Below, piece after piece: positions 25,108 through 34,519 of a DNA stretch of 64,000 nucleotides. Position 1 is the first letter of the stretch. Every line of letters starts with the position of its first letter. The position numbers were made by a program, and so were the translations under genes. The notes under the pieces were generated by a model. It saw only the letters and a list, made by a program, of their open reading frames with translations. It was not told where the DNA came from and ran no database searches. The stretch is from Clostridiales bacterium (GTDB taxonomy: Bacteria > Bacillota > Clostridia > Lachnospirales > WQUN01). The DNA is taken from contig JAISVZ010000119.1 in NCBI GenBank assembly GCA_031271295.1, positions 1 through 64,000 on the forward strand, in the 5' to 3' direction.

Positions 25108-25175
25108 CTTGCAAGAAACTGATGTTTCCAGGCTGATTTTACTTGCAAGAAACTGAAGTTTTCTGACTGATTTTG
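25108..25175. repeat. two tandem 34-bp repeats with small hairpins
   Basis: CTTGCAAGAAACTGA occurs at 25108 and 25142, each time followed by a GTTTC or GTTTTC, then by CTGATTTT. In each unit GAAAC can pair with the following GTTTC/GTTTTC across a 4-base loop. They sit between a terminator and the next promoter. The function is unknown. Confidence 0.6.
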
Positions 25176-25225
25176 GGGTATACATTGAATTCGAAAAAAA
25201 TTTTATGATATTCGTAAAATAATTA

Positions 25226-25253
25226 TTGACAAATGCTAAATTGTGATTATAAT
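25226..25253 (+). promoter_or_regulatory. probable promoter for the DUF2975 operon
   Basis: TTGACA (25226-25231) and TATAAT (25248-25253) are both exact consensus hexamers, 16 bases apart and 54 bases before the start codon. Confidence 0.65.
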
Positions 25254-25307
25254 CAAAAAAGCAGCAATTGCTAAACATTAAATTTATGTAAAGGTTGTGG
25301 GCAGGAA

Positions 25308-25811
25308 ATGAAAAACAGGCACTACAAAATTATGTCTATGTTTTTAAGGTTTTCGTTGGAATTTATTTTTTACGCGGGTATTTTAACAATGCTTGCGCTT
25401 CCGTTTATTATAACTTACCGCCCGGAATTTGTTTACCGCTACATATGGTTTTTGCCGTCGCGGTGGGTTAACTCACTCAACGCGTGGTTTGGGGGAAACG
25501 GGTTTACGCTTTTGTTTCTTGAAGTTTTGGGGCTAATTGCCGTTACGGTTATACGCGCTCTTGTGCTTATTTTCAAAAGCGTAAACGAAGATAAGCCGTT
25601 TACGAAGGAAAACGCCTTAAGGCTTCGGCGTATCGCATTATGCTGTTTCGCTCTGTTCGGTATTTTCCTGTTTAAAACCTTTTACTTTTTCACGCCGATG
25701 AGTTTTGTCGCAACCGCCGCGCTTCTTATAGGAAGTTTTGCCGCATTGGTTTTCAGCTCGCTTTTTAATTTGGCGGTGGAATTCAAATCCGAAAACGACC
25801 TTACAATTTAG
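25308..25811 (+). CDS. DUF2975 family membrane protein
   Basis: A 167-residue protein with about four membrane segments: near 15-35, around 65-90, and two in the C-terminal half. Between them is the cytoplasmic stretch NEDKPFTKENALRLRRIA, which is typical of DUF2975. Its molecular role is not known. In many Bacillota it is encoded directly before a tiny Cro/C1-type regulator, as here, so it may act with that regulator at the membrane. It has its own consensus promoter and is the first gene of the run that continues to the XRE gene 18 bases later. Confidence 0.8.
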   Translation: MKNRHYKIMSMFLRFSLEFIFYAGILTMLALPFIITYRPEFVYRYIWFLPSRWVNSLNAWFGGNGFTLLFLEVLGLIAVTVIRALVLIFKSVNEDKPFTKENALRLRRIALCCFALFGIFLFKTFYFFTPMSFVATAALLIGSFAALVFSSLFNLAVEFKSENDLTI

Positions 25812-25829
25812 TAAAAAGGATTGGTGTGA

Positions 25830-26084
25830 ATGATAATTGTAAATTTAGACGTTATGATGGCACGGCGAAAAATTAACCTTAACGAGCTTTCGGCAAAAAC
25901 CAAAATATCGGTTACAAATTTGTCTATTTTAAAAACCAATAAGGCAAAGGCGGTGCGGTTTTCCACACTTGAACAAATTTGCAAAGCTCTTAACTGCCAA
26001 CCGGGGGACATTTTAGAGTTTTCGGATACGTCCGCAAAAGGCGAAGAGCCCGGCGAATACGAGGAAGGCGGCGGCGAAAATTAG
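25830..26084 (+). CDS. small XRE-family (Cro/C1-type) transcriptional regulator
   Basis: An 84-residue protein, almost all one helix-turn-helix: MMARRKINLNELSAKT and VTNLSILKTNKAKAVRF, followed by LEQICKALNCQPGDIL. This matches the YozG-like single-domain regulators that accompany DUF2975 genes. It probably binds DNA as a dimer and controls its own operon; that is inferred from context. The acidic, Gly-rich tail (EEPGEYEEGGGEN) is not conserved in the family. Confidence 0.85.
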   Translation: MIIVNLDVMMARRKINLNELSAKTKISVTNLSILKTNKAKAVRFSTLEQICKALNCQPGDILEFSDTSAKGEEPGEYEEGGGEN

Positions 26085-26151
26085 AGCGGAAGGCAGTGGT
26101 TTGCGTGAAGCCGCAAAGCAAGTTACGCTATTCAGTTTAGGAGGTAAAGAT

Positions 26152-27681
26152 ATGGAAAGTAACTCAAACAATTCAAACAACTCGGGTATAAACGGCATAC
26201 CGAACGCGAAGCCGGAAGCAAATGTAATTACTTTAAACGGCGGCAAAACAAAAGCGGAAGTAAAACGCGCTGAAGCGGCGGTGTTTTTATTGTGTTCACT
26301 TTTAATGGCGGTTTTGTATACCGTTTGTTTTACGGGCGTAAATATTTACCCGCAACTTTCGTTTTTTGTGTTTTCGTGTTTGGCGCTGATTATTCTCTGC
26401 AGCGCACTTAATAAAACGGGCAATTTGAAAAGTAAAAAAGCGTTTGTATGGGCTTTGCCGATAGTTGTTATTTCCGCGTTTAACGCGTTTTTTAACTTAA
26501 ACCCGTTTTCGTATTCCAATGTTATAGCGGTGCATTTAATGTTTGCGGCGCTGGTTTTTTCCGCGGTTACGGGCGAGAAAAACGAGTTTTCGAAACTGTC
26601 GTGCTGGTTTAACTATATCAAATTAATGTTTTCGAATTTTATTGTTCCGTTCGGTATTTTTAAGGTTTTAAAAGGCGGTTCTTCGGCAAAAGAGGGCGGG
26701 CGCGGAATAATTAAACGGGTATTAATAGGCGCGGCAATTGCGCTTCCGTTTCTCTTTTTACTTACGGTTTTGCTTGCCAACGCGGACGCGGTTTTCGGCG
26801 TTTATGTGGAGCGGGTTTTCAACTTTTTTTCCTTAATCAATGCCGATTTTATTTGGCATATCGTTGTGGTTTTTATCGCCGTATTATACTTTTTGGGTTA
26901 TATCTACAACGCTTTGTATATAATCCCATCGAAGGAGGATATCAAGCCGCACAAAATAGATACCGTGATAGGCTCCACATTTTTGGGGCTGATAAATTTG
27001 CTGTTTCTGTTTTTCTGCGTTGTGCAAACTGCGTTTTTATTTACCGGAGGGTATATGCAGTTGCCGGAAGGGATTGTTTATTCCGCCTACGCAAGAGAGG
27101 GCTTTTTTCAGCTTTTATTTGTAACGGTTATAAATTTCGGCGTAATCTTAATTTTCCTGAAAGTTTTTCCGGACTGCGTAAATTCCAAACCGCTTAAATT
27201 TTTAATAACAATGCTTTGCGTTTTTACCGGCGTGCTTATAGCCTCGTCATTTTACCGCATGGCGCTTTATACCGAAGCGTACGGGTATACAGATATCCGA
27301 ATGTGTGTTATTATTTTCCTGTCAATGGAAACTGTTTTGGTTTTTGTAACGCTTTGGTATTTGTTTAAGCGAAACTTCGATTTTATTAGGAGTTATGTTC
27401 TTATCGCGGTTGTGTTTTATGTAGTTGTAAATATCGCCTCCAGCGCGTATGTTGTTGGCAGGCTCAATGTTAACCGCTTTTATAACGGGTACGATTTGGA
27501 TGTTATGCCGCTCTGCCAAAACGAGGATACCGCGCGGCTTTTGGCGGAAGTATATAATACCCCGGAGTTTGAAGAGCGCATGAATGCCGAACAAAAAGAT
27601 TATGCCAAAATTACGCTTGAAAGGTTTAAGGAAAGAGATGAAGCGTGGCAGAATTTTTCGGTATTGAAGAATTTGCGGTAA
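26152..27681 (+). CDS. polytopic membrane protein, DUF4153/DUF4173 type
   Basis: About 509 residues with ten or more membrane segments from residue 40 to 450. An Asn/Ser-rich cytoplasmic N-terminus precedes them and a charged tail of 70 residues follows (NEDTARLLAEVYNTPEFEERM). The pattern, including FVERVFNFFS-like central loops and the Tyr-rich last helices, fits DUF4153/DUF4173 membrane proteins of unknown role. I took ATG 26152, with AGGAGG 7 bases upstream; an upstream start at 26101 has no ribosome site. It is transcribed together with the XRE gene before it and the exosortase after it, so a role at the envelope is likely. Confidence 0.72.
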   Translation: MESNSNNSNNSGINGIPNAKPEANVITLNGGKTKAEVKRAEAAVFLLCSLLMAVLYTVCFTGVNIYPQLSFFVFSCLALIILCSALNKTGNLKSKKAFVWALPIVVISAFNAFFNLNPFSYSNVIAVHLMFAALVFSAVTGEKNEFSKLSCWFNYIKLMFSNFIVPFGIFKVLKGGSSAKEGGRGIIKRVLIGAAIALPFLFLLTVLLANADAVFGVYVERVFNFFSLINADFIWHIVVVFIAVLYFLGYIYNALYIIPSKEDIKPHKIDTVIGSTFLGLINLLFLFFCVVQTAFLFTGGYMQLPEGIVYSAYAREGFFQLLFVTVINFGVILIFLKVFPDCVNSKPLKFLITMLCVFTGVLIASSFYRMALYTEAYGYTDIRMCVIIFLSMETVLVFVTLWYLFKRNFDFIRSYVLIAVVFYVVVNIASSAYVVGRLNVNRFYNGYDLDVMPLCQNEDTARLLAEVYNTPEFEERMNAEQKDYAKITLERFKERDEAWQNFSVLKNLR

Positions 27682-27767
27682 GCAAAATGCCGGAATAATA
27701 GGAGTAATTATCCGGTATGGAGGAATTTTCGCAAAGCAACACGCCGGATTTAATGGGAGTGATTTTT

Positions 27768-28262
27768 TTGAAGGGCAAGTTTTGGGTTGTAATTGCGTTT
27801 GCGCTGTTCATTGGTTTGCTTTTTTATAAAACATACATTCCCGAAAACCACGCAAAATTTTTACTTTTGCCTGTGGCAAAGGCGGCGGAGGTTTTTTACA
27901 ATACAAGCCATGTATACGCCGCCGGCATAGGTTTTGCGCAAGTAAACGGCGAATATGTTATAGGGGCGGATTGTTTGCCGCTGTCGTTTACTGCAATGCT
28001 GTTTTTGCTTTGCTCGCTATCGCCTCCGAAAAGGTTTTTGCAAGGCGGCGGAATATCCGGGTTTGTTTGGGTAATGCTCTGCGTTCCCATAAGTTTTTTT
28101 GCGGGCTTCGCCGTAAATTTGGTAAGAATTTTAGCTTCGCTTAACTTTGTGCGTTTTAAGTATTTCCACGCCCTGCATTTGGCTGTGGGCGTTTTGCTGT
28201 ATATAAGTTCGCTTTGCGCGGCGTATTGGGTTTTGAAAAGGGGCGCTTTAAATGAAAAATAA
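27768..28262 (+). CDS. xrtK: exosortase/archaeosortase family protein, probably exosortase K
   Basis: A small membrane protein (164 residues from the TTG start) with about five membrane segments. It has the three residues expected of exosortases: Cys69 in GADCLP, Arg120 in NLVRI, and His137 in HLAVG. Exosortases cut and sort proteins with a C-terminal signal of motif, membrane helix and basic cluster. Small size and the adjacent MSEP-CTERM-like gene point to type K. I chose TTG 27768 because GGGAG lies 8 bases upstream; an in-frame ATG at 27717 adds 17 hydrophilic residues and remains possible. The end overlaps the target gene by 11 bases, so both are made together. Confidence 0.75.
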   Translation: MKGKFWVVIAFALFIGLLFYKTYIPENHAKFLLLPVAKAAEVFYNTSHVYAAGIGFAQVNGEYVIGADCLPLSFTAMLFLLCSLSPPKRFLQGGGISGFVWVMLCVPISFFAGFAVNLVRILASLNFVRFKYFHALHLAVGVLLYISSLCAAYWVLKRGALNEK

Positions 28263-31230
28263 GTTTTTTTCTCCTTTGGGTTTGCTGCTTAGCAGCGTAA
28301 TTCCAAGTACGGTTTATGGAGTGTTTATCCTATTTACCGACATATCGAGTTTGTTTTACATCGCGTTTTTTGCGGCGGATATAATATTTGCCGCAATATA
28401 TTTTACAATGCTGCGAAAAATTCAAAATGCCGGAATAAAGCAATTCAGTATTGCGGCATCAGCGGATATTATTATTACTGCCGCCGTAATTCTGTGCAAG
28501 AGCGAGAGGGTTTTTACCGTTTCAAATGAAATTGCTTTTTTAGTTTATGAAATGTGTATTGCGGCGGCTGTCATTTACAAAATATTCGGCGCGGCGGATG
28601 CTTTTACACGGAAACGGAATTTCAGTATAGTACCTTTTGTAATAGGCACATTAATCACTCCGTTTGCTCTGTTTTTGGCAGTTATAATCCCGAACGCTAT
28701 GAATGTAGAAAGTATAGCAATTATACTCATGGTTGCGAGTTATATTTTCGTAATTTTTATGCTTGCCTGCATAATATTTGTGATGATAAAAAACGGGAAG
28801 GAAAACCCGAACGCAAGTGAAATATCCCCGCAGGATTACCCGTTACCAAACGAGACTTTTCGGGAGCAATTATCGCCGAACGCGTTTTTTGGGGCAGATT
28901 CGGCAAAGCGTTCACGGCCTTTTTATATAAAAGCTTTCATTTTCGGCATTTTTCTTCCGTGGGTTGGGCTTATTTTAAACGGTTCTCTTGTTTCTGAGGG
29001 CGGCATTTTCGGGAATTTTACTCAGCCGTTTTTCTTCATTGTATCCGTTTTAAACGGTATTTTTTTAATGATTCCGAACACAAAAAACAGATATGTAAAC
29101 CTGCTGATATTTTTCTTTAAATCCGCCGGGTTTACTTATGTGCTGTATTTTTGCGCCGCGTTTATTCCGGTTATTCCTCTTGGAGTTTTGGGGCTTGTAA
29201 TTTTACTTGGGCTTTTAGTTTTCGCGCCGTATATGCTGTTTTTTTGGCAAGGCAGCATTATGCTTAAGGATTTTGCGAATCTTAAAAAAACCTTTGATAA
29301 GTCCGTTATAGCTTTCGTTTTTATCGCGGGTATGTTAATAATTCCCGCGTGGCTGTTCGCCGGAGTGTCGCTGCCGGACAAAATAAATTTCCAAAACGCT
29401 ATGGCGTATATATCGGATAACCCGGACGCGTCTTACGCCGATGTAAATATTTCGGCACTTTCGCGCACGCTGGATTTAACGGCTTCGGGCGTAGATAATT
29501 TTGGAAGCGGCCCGCTTTTCACTGCCTCAATCCTAAACGGAAATAAAAACACACCTATTTTCTCCAATCTTTACCTCAATTATGTAACGCAGGGCGGTAC
29601 GTTAACCCAGGAAAACGTGGATTTACTGCGTAATATTTTTTTCGGAGAGGTTATAAACGAAACGGCAGCCGGCCGCGATACGCAGGGTAATTCCGGGTTT
29701 TCCGTTAAATCCGAAATTGAAACCGAAACGGTATTCGACGAAACCGCAAACGCCTACCGCACATGGGTTAACATGAGCCTTACAAACGAAGATGTTTCCT
29801 TTGCGGAATATAAAACGGTGTTCGGCTTGCCGGAGGGAGTGTTTGTATCCGATTACTACCTATACGTGGGAGTTGAAAAAAAGCCGGGGATTTTGGCGGA
29901 TAAACGCGCCGCGCTGTTTGTGTACAACCGCATAGTTTCCCGAAGCTTAGACCCGGGGCTTTTGCGTTATATTGGCGAGAATACGCTGGAACTTAGGGTA
30001 TTTCCGTTTGCGGCGAACGAGGTTAGAAAAACCGGGTTTGAACTGCTTCACAAGGAGAGTTTTACACTGAAAATAGACGGCAAGGATATTGCGGTTAACG
30101 CCGGCGGAGGTAACGCGGACGGCGCATTTACCTTTACCGATGTATCCGTACCCGGAGCGGTGCTCGTGGGCGGGCAAGCAATAGAAAACGCGCCGCCGCT
30201 TAAGCGAACGCCGAAATACTTTTTTGTAATAGACGCAAGCCTCGGCGCGGATTTTACGAAAAATGTATCTTTGGCGGATAGCTACGCGAAGCAAAACGGA
30301 ATAACAAACGCGCAAGTGTATTTTACATCGTACAAACCGGGTATAATTACGGATTTGGCGGGGTTAAACGATGTTGCGAAAAATGCGGCACCCGGCGGCG
30401 GCTTTAATTTGGGGCTTGCCGCGCGTATGATTTTTGATGGAAAATACGAAAACGAATTCCCGGTAATTATTGTTGTAACGGGGGATTATAACCGCGCGGT
30501 AAAACCGCAGTACAACAAAGCGGATTTGTTCCCCGAATCGCCGTATTATTATGTAATAAACGGCGGTAGCGATGGTATTGATGGTATCAATGGCAGCGGC
30601 GTTATTGATGGTATTGGCGGTAATAATGGAAACGGCGGTTTAACTCGGTATAAATTTTCGGATACAACGGTATCGGATTCGGTTAATGAAATAACGCTTT
30701 ACGACGCGGCGGATTATAAGGGAAACGCTGTTGCCAAAGACGGCGAAAGCCATATTATTTTAACCGGCGGGGAGGTTTTCGCGGGTTTGGACGGCGCAAA
30801 TGGCGCAGGCGGGGAAGGGGGCATGGGCGGCGCAAACGGCGCGGATGTGGTAAACGGTACGGGCGGCGCAAGCGGCACAGACGGAGTAAACGGCAAATAT
30901 GCCGCCAAAAACCAATTTGAATACGCGCTGATGGTACGCGCAGAAAGCAAGAGAAACAAATTAAGCAACAAGCCAAACGATGCGGGCAACATAAAAAACA
31001 GCTTTGACGCGCATATATTGTCGGATAAAACGGCGTTTATCGTTGTGGAAACCGAAGAGCAGGAGCGGGAAATTTTTGAGGTGCAGAAAAAACTGCTTGA
31101 AGGAACGCAAACCTCAGCGGCACCGGGAACGGACAAGAATATGACGGAACCGCCGCTTTTGATAGTTTGCGGTATTGCGGCGGCGTTGGTTTTGGTTGTT
31201 AAGTTCAAAAGGAAATACACCATTAATTAG
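28252..31230 (+). CDS. MSEP-CTERM sorting domain protein (exosortase K target)
   Basis: A 992-residue protein with about twelve membrane segments in residues 1-385. A large outer region follows: a VIT-like part (AALFVYNRIVSRSLDPGLL) and a von Willebrand A-like part (YFFVIDASLG). Two Gly/Asn-rich stretches lie near 770-800 and 845-880. The end has MTEP at about 962, a membrane helix and KFKRK, the layout of a CTERM sorting signal; MTEP matches the MSEP motif of the family paired with exosortase K. The outer part is probably cut and released or attached by XrtK. The role of the family is unknown. The Gly-rich stretches are encoded by imperfect GGC/GGT repeats and could vary in length. Confidence 0.78.
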   Translation: MKNKFFSPLGLLLSSVIPSTVYGVFILFTDISSLFYIAFFAADIIFAAIYFTMLRKIQNAGIKQFSIAASADIIITAAVILCKSERVFTVSNEIAFLVYEMCIAAAVIYKIFGAADAFTRKRNFSIVPFVIGTLITPFALFLAVIIPNAMNVESIAIILMVASYIFVIFMLACIIFVMIKNGKENPNASEISPQDYPLPNETFREQLSPNAFFGADSAKRSRPFYIKAFIFGIFLPWVGLILNGSLVSEGGIFGNFTQPFFFIVSVLNGIFLMIPNTKNRYVNLLIFFFKSAGFTYVLYFCAAFIPVIPLGVLGLVILLGLLVFAPYMLFFWQGSIMLKDFANLKKTFDKSVIAFVFIAGMLIIPAWLFAGVSLPDKINFQNAMAYISDNPDASYADVNISALSRTLDLTASGVDNFGSGPLFTASILNGNKNTPIFSNLYLNYVTQGGTLTQENVDLLRNIFFGEVINETAAGRDTQGNSGFSVKSEIETETVFDETANAYRTWVNMSLTNEDVSFAEYKTVFGLPEGVFVSDYYLYVGVEKKPGILADKRAALFVYNRIVSRSLDPGLLRYIGENTLELRVFPFAANEVRKTGFELLHKESFTLKIDGKDIAVNAGGGNADGAFTFTDVSVPGAVLVGGQAIENAPPLKRTPKYFFVIDASLGADFTKNVSLADSYAKQNGITNAQVYFTSYKPGIITDLAGLNDVAKNAAPGGGFNLGLAARMIFDGKYENEFPVIIVVTGDYNRAVKPQYNKADLFPESPYYYVINGGSDGIDGINGSGVIDGIGGNNGNGGLTRYKFSDTTVSDSVNEITLYDAADYKGNAVAKDGESHIILTGGEVFAGLDGANGAGGEGGMGGANGADVVNGTGGASGTDGVNGKYAAKNQFEYALMVRAESKRNKLSNKPNDAGNIKNSFDAHILSDKTAFIVVETEEQEREIFEVQKKLLEGTQTSAAPGTDKNMTEPPLLIVCGIAAALVLVVKFKRKYTIN

Positions 31231-31249
31231 CTTTTCCCGTTTTATTAAA

Positions 31250-32122
31250 TTACTTTGCGAAATACCCATACAGCTCCATAAACCGGTCAAGCTCTGCCCA
31301 AGGGCGATAATCGGCTTTATGGCGCTGTATAAAGTTGATAATAAAAGGATTGTTTTTTTCGAACGGCAAATGAAAGCCTGTTCCAAAGTTTACGCTGCGA
31401 TATGTAATAACCCTCGCATAAATAAGTACATTGGCAGGGTTAATTTCGCTACTTAATCCGAAATCAGTAAGCTTATATTCGTCTGAGGTTAGAACGTTCC
31501 TTAAATACGCGTATCCTTCGTCAGGTTCCCTTCTTGTTATTTCGTACAAACCCAAACTTGAATCAAGCATACTCTGCAAAAGCTCAATCTTTTCGGGCTT
31601 TCTGTACCGGTGAGAGTTTATATATTCTTCGGTAATGCAACTTAAATTGGGTGCGGGCTTATATATCATCAAATCTAATAAAGCACGTTCTTCAAAATCC
31701 GACCTCGTATCAAAATTAGCGCTTTGATAATAAAGTATTTCCTCTTTCCTGCGGTTTTCGGACGCGGAAGGAATATCGTACACATAATCAGGGTCAATTT
31801 TCTGCTCAAACTTACCGTCATAAAAGTAACCGGCCATGCTGTTAACAATTTCGTAATGCAGGGTTCTTATTTTATTGTATGCCTTTATATGAGGTTTATT
31901 TTTCAACATTATACGCCGTAAACCATCGTACGCTCTTGCCATTTCTAATATCGCTTCTTCATCTGCATTGTGTTTGTCAAATTCGCGTTCACCGTATTCG
32001 CTTTCATTTGGAATTTGAGGCGGCATTTGCTCATATTTCAAATTTTCATCTTTTCCCAAACAGCACCTCTTATATTTTTTTCCGCTGCCGCACGGGCATG
32101 GGTCGTTTCTCCCAACTTTCAT
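31250..32122 (-). CDS. SEC-C motif protein of unknown function
   Basis: The N-terminus holds the SEC-C zinc motif ([13 protein letters not shown], residues 9-21), the same metal-binding element found at the end of SecA and in many small proteins. The remaining 270 residues have no domain I recognise and are rich in charged and aromatic residues. I took ATG 32122, which places the motif directly after the start as is usual; a GTG at 32131 adds three residues. It converges on the MSEP-CTERM gene and is divergent from the NYN gene. No partner can be inferred from its neighbours. Confidence 0.75.
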   Translation of the reverse strand: MKVGRNDPCPCGSGKKYKRCCLGKDENLKYEQMPPQIPNESEYGEREFDKHNADEEAILEMARAYDGLRRIMLKNKPHIKAYNKIRTLHYEIVNSMAGYFYDGKFEQKIDPDYVYDIPSASENRRKEEILYYQSANFDTRSDFEERALLDLMIYKPAPNLSCITEEYINSHRYRKPEKIELLQSMLDSSLGLYEITRREPDEGYAYLRNVLTSDEYKLTDFGLSSEINPANVLIYARVITYRSVNFGTGFHLPFEKNNPFIINFIQRHKADYRPWAELDRFMELYGYFAK

Positions 32123-32259
32123 ATTTTCCACATCCTTTTAATTATTTCCAAGCCCTATATATACTAAAATTGTAATGTTGTATTATGTATTATAAACGCA
32201 GACGCAAAAAATTCAAAGGGGAAAGCGGATTACAAAATTACCCGTGTCGTTACCCGTCC

Positions 32260-32288
32260 TTGAAATGCGTAAAAAACTGTTGTATTAT
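32260..32288 (+). promoter_or_regulatory. probable promoter for the NYN-domain gene
   Basis: TTGAAA (32260-32265) and TATTAT (32283-32288) are 17 bases apart, 23 bases before the ATG at 32312; GGAGGCG is the ribosome site. Confidence 0.5.
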
Positions 32289-32311
32289 ATGAAAGACTTG
32301 GAGGCGATTTT

Positions 32312-34480
32312 ATGCCCGTTGATACAGCGGTCTTTTTTGATTTTGAAAATTTTGAAATTAACACGAACTTTGAAAGCTTTATGGAACGGTACCAAGAGCA
32401 GTTTGTGGGGAGAATAAAGGAAGTTACCGGCGGGGGGGATTTCGCCTTTATCAAGGTTTACGCGAACTGGTATTTTCACCGCTACAAAGCCATTACATCC
32501 TTCCTTTTGGAAAACGGAATGGAGGCGGTTCAGGTATTCGGCTATTCGTCCACGCAAACGTCGAAGAATATTGCGGATTTTATGATGTCGCTTGATATGC
32601 TTGAAACGGCGTACACCAAACCGTTTATTCACAACTTCGTTGCCGTTACTGGCGATGCCGGTTTTTCTATAATTGTGAATAAATTGAAAGCTCTTGGCAA
32701 AAACGTTATTGTATACCGTCCGGAGCTTAATTACAGCCGTTATTTGGAGAAAATAGCGAACTCGTGCATCGGCATGGAGCCGAAAATTATAAAAGCGGAA
32801 CTTTTAAGCGTTCCCGCGTCCGATAAGCGCCTTATAATAAGCCACGCCTTTACAACAGCGGATTTACCCAATTCCGACAAAATAAACCCGCGCATTATGC
32901 AGCCGGATTATCTTAAAAAGCTTGACGCGTACGGGCTTGCCACATACGACGAATGCAACACGCTTGATGATATTAAAAAGATAATTTTAAGTATGCTCAG
33001 AGTTCTGACAGTCTTAAATTTATACGACAATCATCCGCAGATTGTAGCGTCCATTTCTTTAATTGCCCTTTTGGCGGGGCATTATATCAAGGATTTCAGC
33101 GTTAAAAACTACGGCAAGGGAAGCCTTGTTAAGCTGCTTGAAGCCGTTACAAAAGATACCGATTACCGCCTTGAGCGAAAGGATAAAATTGCGCAGTATT
33201 ATATTGTTATTTCGGAAGACGGCCTGCGTAACAGCTTCCCGGATTTGGTTTTGGAGCAGGAAATTACAAAACCCGCGTCTATAGAAATAGTTCCTTCGGC
33301 AAAGCCAATTACCGTAAAATATGCTCTTACGGATTTTGCGCTGCCCGAATCCGACAAATTGAACGCGAAATTTATGCAGCCGGATTATTTGGCGAAAATA
33401 GACGGCTACGGGCTTCAGGTTTGTGAGGATAACCCGGAGCCGCAGGACGTATACGATATGATTCTCGCGCTGCTTCGGATACTTACCGTAATGAACTTAT
33501 ACGAGGATTATCACCCGCAAATTATAACGTCTATTTCGCTTTTGTCGCTTATAATGGAGCATTACGTTAAGGATTTTAAGGCGAAAAATTACGGGCACAC
33601 CAGCCTTGGGAAAATGCTTGAGCTTATTTTGCAGGATACGGAGTTTCGTATTGCGCGTAAAAACAAAAAATCCCCCTATTATATCGTAATTTCCAAAGAC
33701 GGTTTGCGTAACTATTTTTCGGATATAATATTTGCTCCGGACGGCAAAACTCACGCAAACGCGGCGGCGGCGGATACCGGCCTTTCGGAAATCGCGGCTG
33801 TATTTGACGGTAGCGAAACGCAGGATGTTTCAGAAAACGCAGTGCCGGAGGATGCGGCTGCCGAAAAAGATAAGCAAAAAACCGACAAGCCGGAAAAAGG
33901 CAAAAAATCCAGGCAACAGAGCCTGAAACAGGCAAACAGAAACAATTCGCGGCAAAACCGTAACCGCAAGCATTTGCCGATGCCGGATGAAGGCTTAACC
34001 GCAGTAAACGGTGCGGTTTTGGATGCCGCACCGCAGGCTGGCGCAGATACCGCACCTCTGCCGGCCGCCGCACCGCCAACTGTCATCAAGGACGAAATTA
34101 ACGGGGACGATTCCCTCTCCTCCAAGCCCGCCAAAAGCAAAAAGCAGAACGCGGATATAAAAATGAACGATTATATCCGTTCGGCGATAGAGCTTATGCT
34201 TAACAAAAATTTAATTTCCGGCGCGGAATTTGAAAAACTTTTAAATGAGGATTTTTGCGCGGAAAACTTCGGCATTAATTACCCGCTTTTAAAGGAAGTT
34301 GGTTCGCCGTTTTTCTCAAATTCGGAAATTTATGTTGGCAAGCAGAAGGTTTATTTTAAGCGGGTATTTAAGCAAAACGGCAGGTATTTTCTAATTTACG
34401 GCAACTGGAAGGATAAAGACAAAACCCAAAAATTCATTGAATGGACGGACGCGAACTTATACCAAAAGCTTAAGGCATAA
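32312..34480 (+). CDS. NYN-domain protein with two OST-HTH/LOTUS-like repeats
   Basis: Residues 1-150 form a PIN-like NYN ribonuclease domain with acids at D10 (VFFDFEN), D89 (NIADFMMSLD) and D115 (VTGDAGF). Two related helical repeats follow at about 190-300 and 345-455, each ending in YYIVISxDGLRN. They resemble OST-HTH/LOTUS domains, which bind RNA and join NYN domains in both bacteria and animals. A charged, Ala-rich linker comes next (residues 480-610), then a C-terminal domain I do not recognise (YFKRVFKQNGRYFLIYGNW). It probably cuts or binds RNA. D115 is kept, but the motif's usual second acid is replaced by Gly, so activity is not certain. Confidence 0.75.
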   Translation: MPVDTAVFFDFENFEINTNFESFMERYQEQFVGRIKEVTGGGDFAFIKVYANWYFHRYKAITSFLLENGMEAVQVFGYSSTQTSKNIADFMMSLDMLETAYTKPFIHNFVAVTGDAGFSIIVNKLKALGKNVIVYRPELNYSRYLEKIANSCIGMEPKIIKAELLSVPASDKRLIISHAFTTADLPNSDKINPRIMQPDYLKKLDAYGLATYDECNTLDDIKKIILSMLRVLTVLNLYDNHPQIVASISLIALLAGHYIKDFSVKNYGKGSLVKLLEAVTKDTDYRLERKDKIAQYYIVISEDGLRNSFPDLVLEQEITKPASIEIVPSAKPITVKYALTDFALPESDKLNAKFMQPDYLAKIDGYGLQVCEDNPEPQDVYDMILALLRILTVMNLYEDYHPQIITSISLLSLIMEHYVKDFKAKNYGHTSLGKMLELILQDTEFRIARKNKKSPYYIVISKDGLRNYFSDIIFAPDGKTHANAAAADTGLSEIAAVFDGSETQDVSENAVPEDAAAEKDKQKTDKPEKGKKSRQQSLKQANRNNSRQNRNRKHLPMPDEGLTAVNGAVLDAAPQAGADTAPLPAAAPPTVIKDEINGDDSLSSKPAKSKKQNADIKMNDYIRSAIELMLNKNLISGAEFEKLLNEDFCAENFGINYPLLKEVGSPFFSNSEIYVGKQKVYFKRVFKQNGRYFLIYGNWKDKDKTQKFIEWTDANLYQKLKA

Positions 34481-34519
34481 ACCGCGAATCGCAGTATAAA
34501 AAATTTTGGAGACGATAAA

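Noticed and set aside
30714-31223. Reverse-strand 169-codon Pro/Ala-rich frame
   Set aside because: It is the mirror of the Gly-rich coding repeats of the MSEP-CTERM gene.
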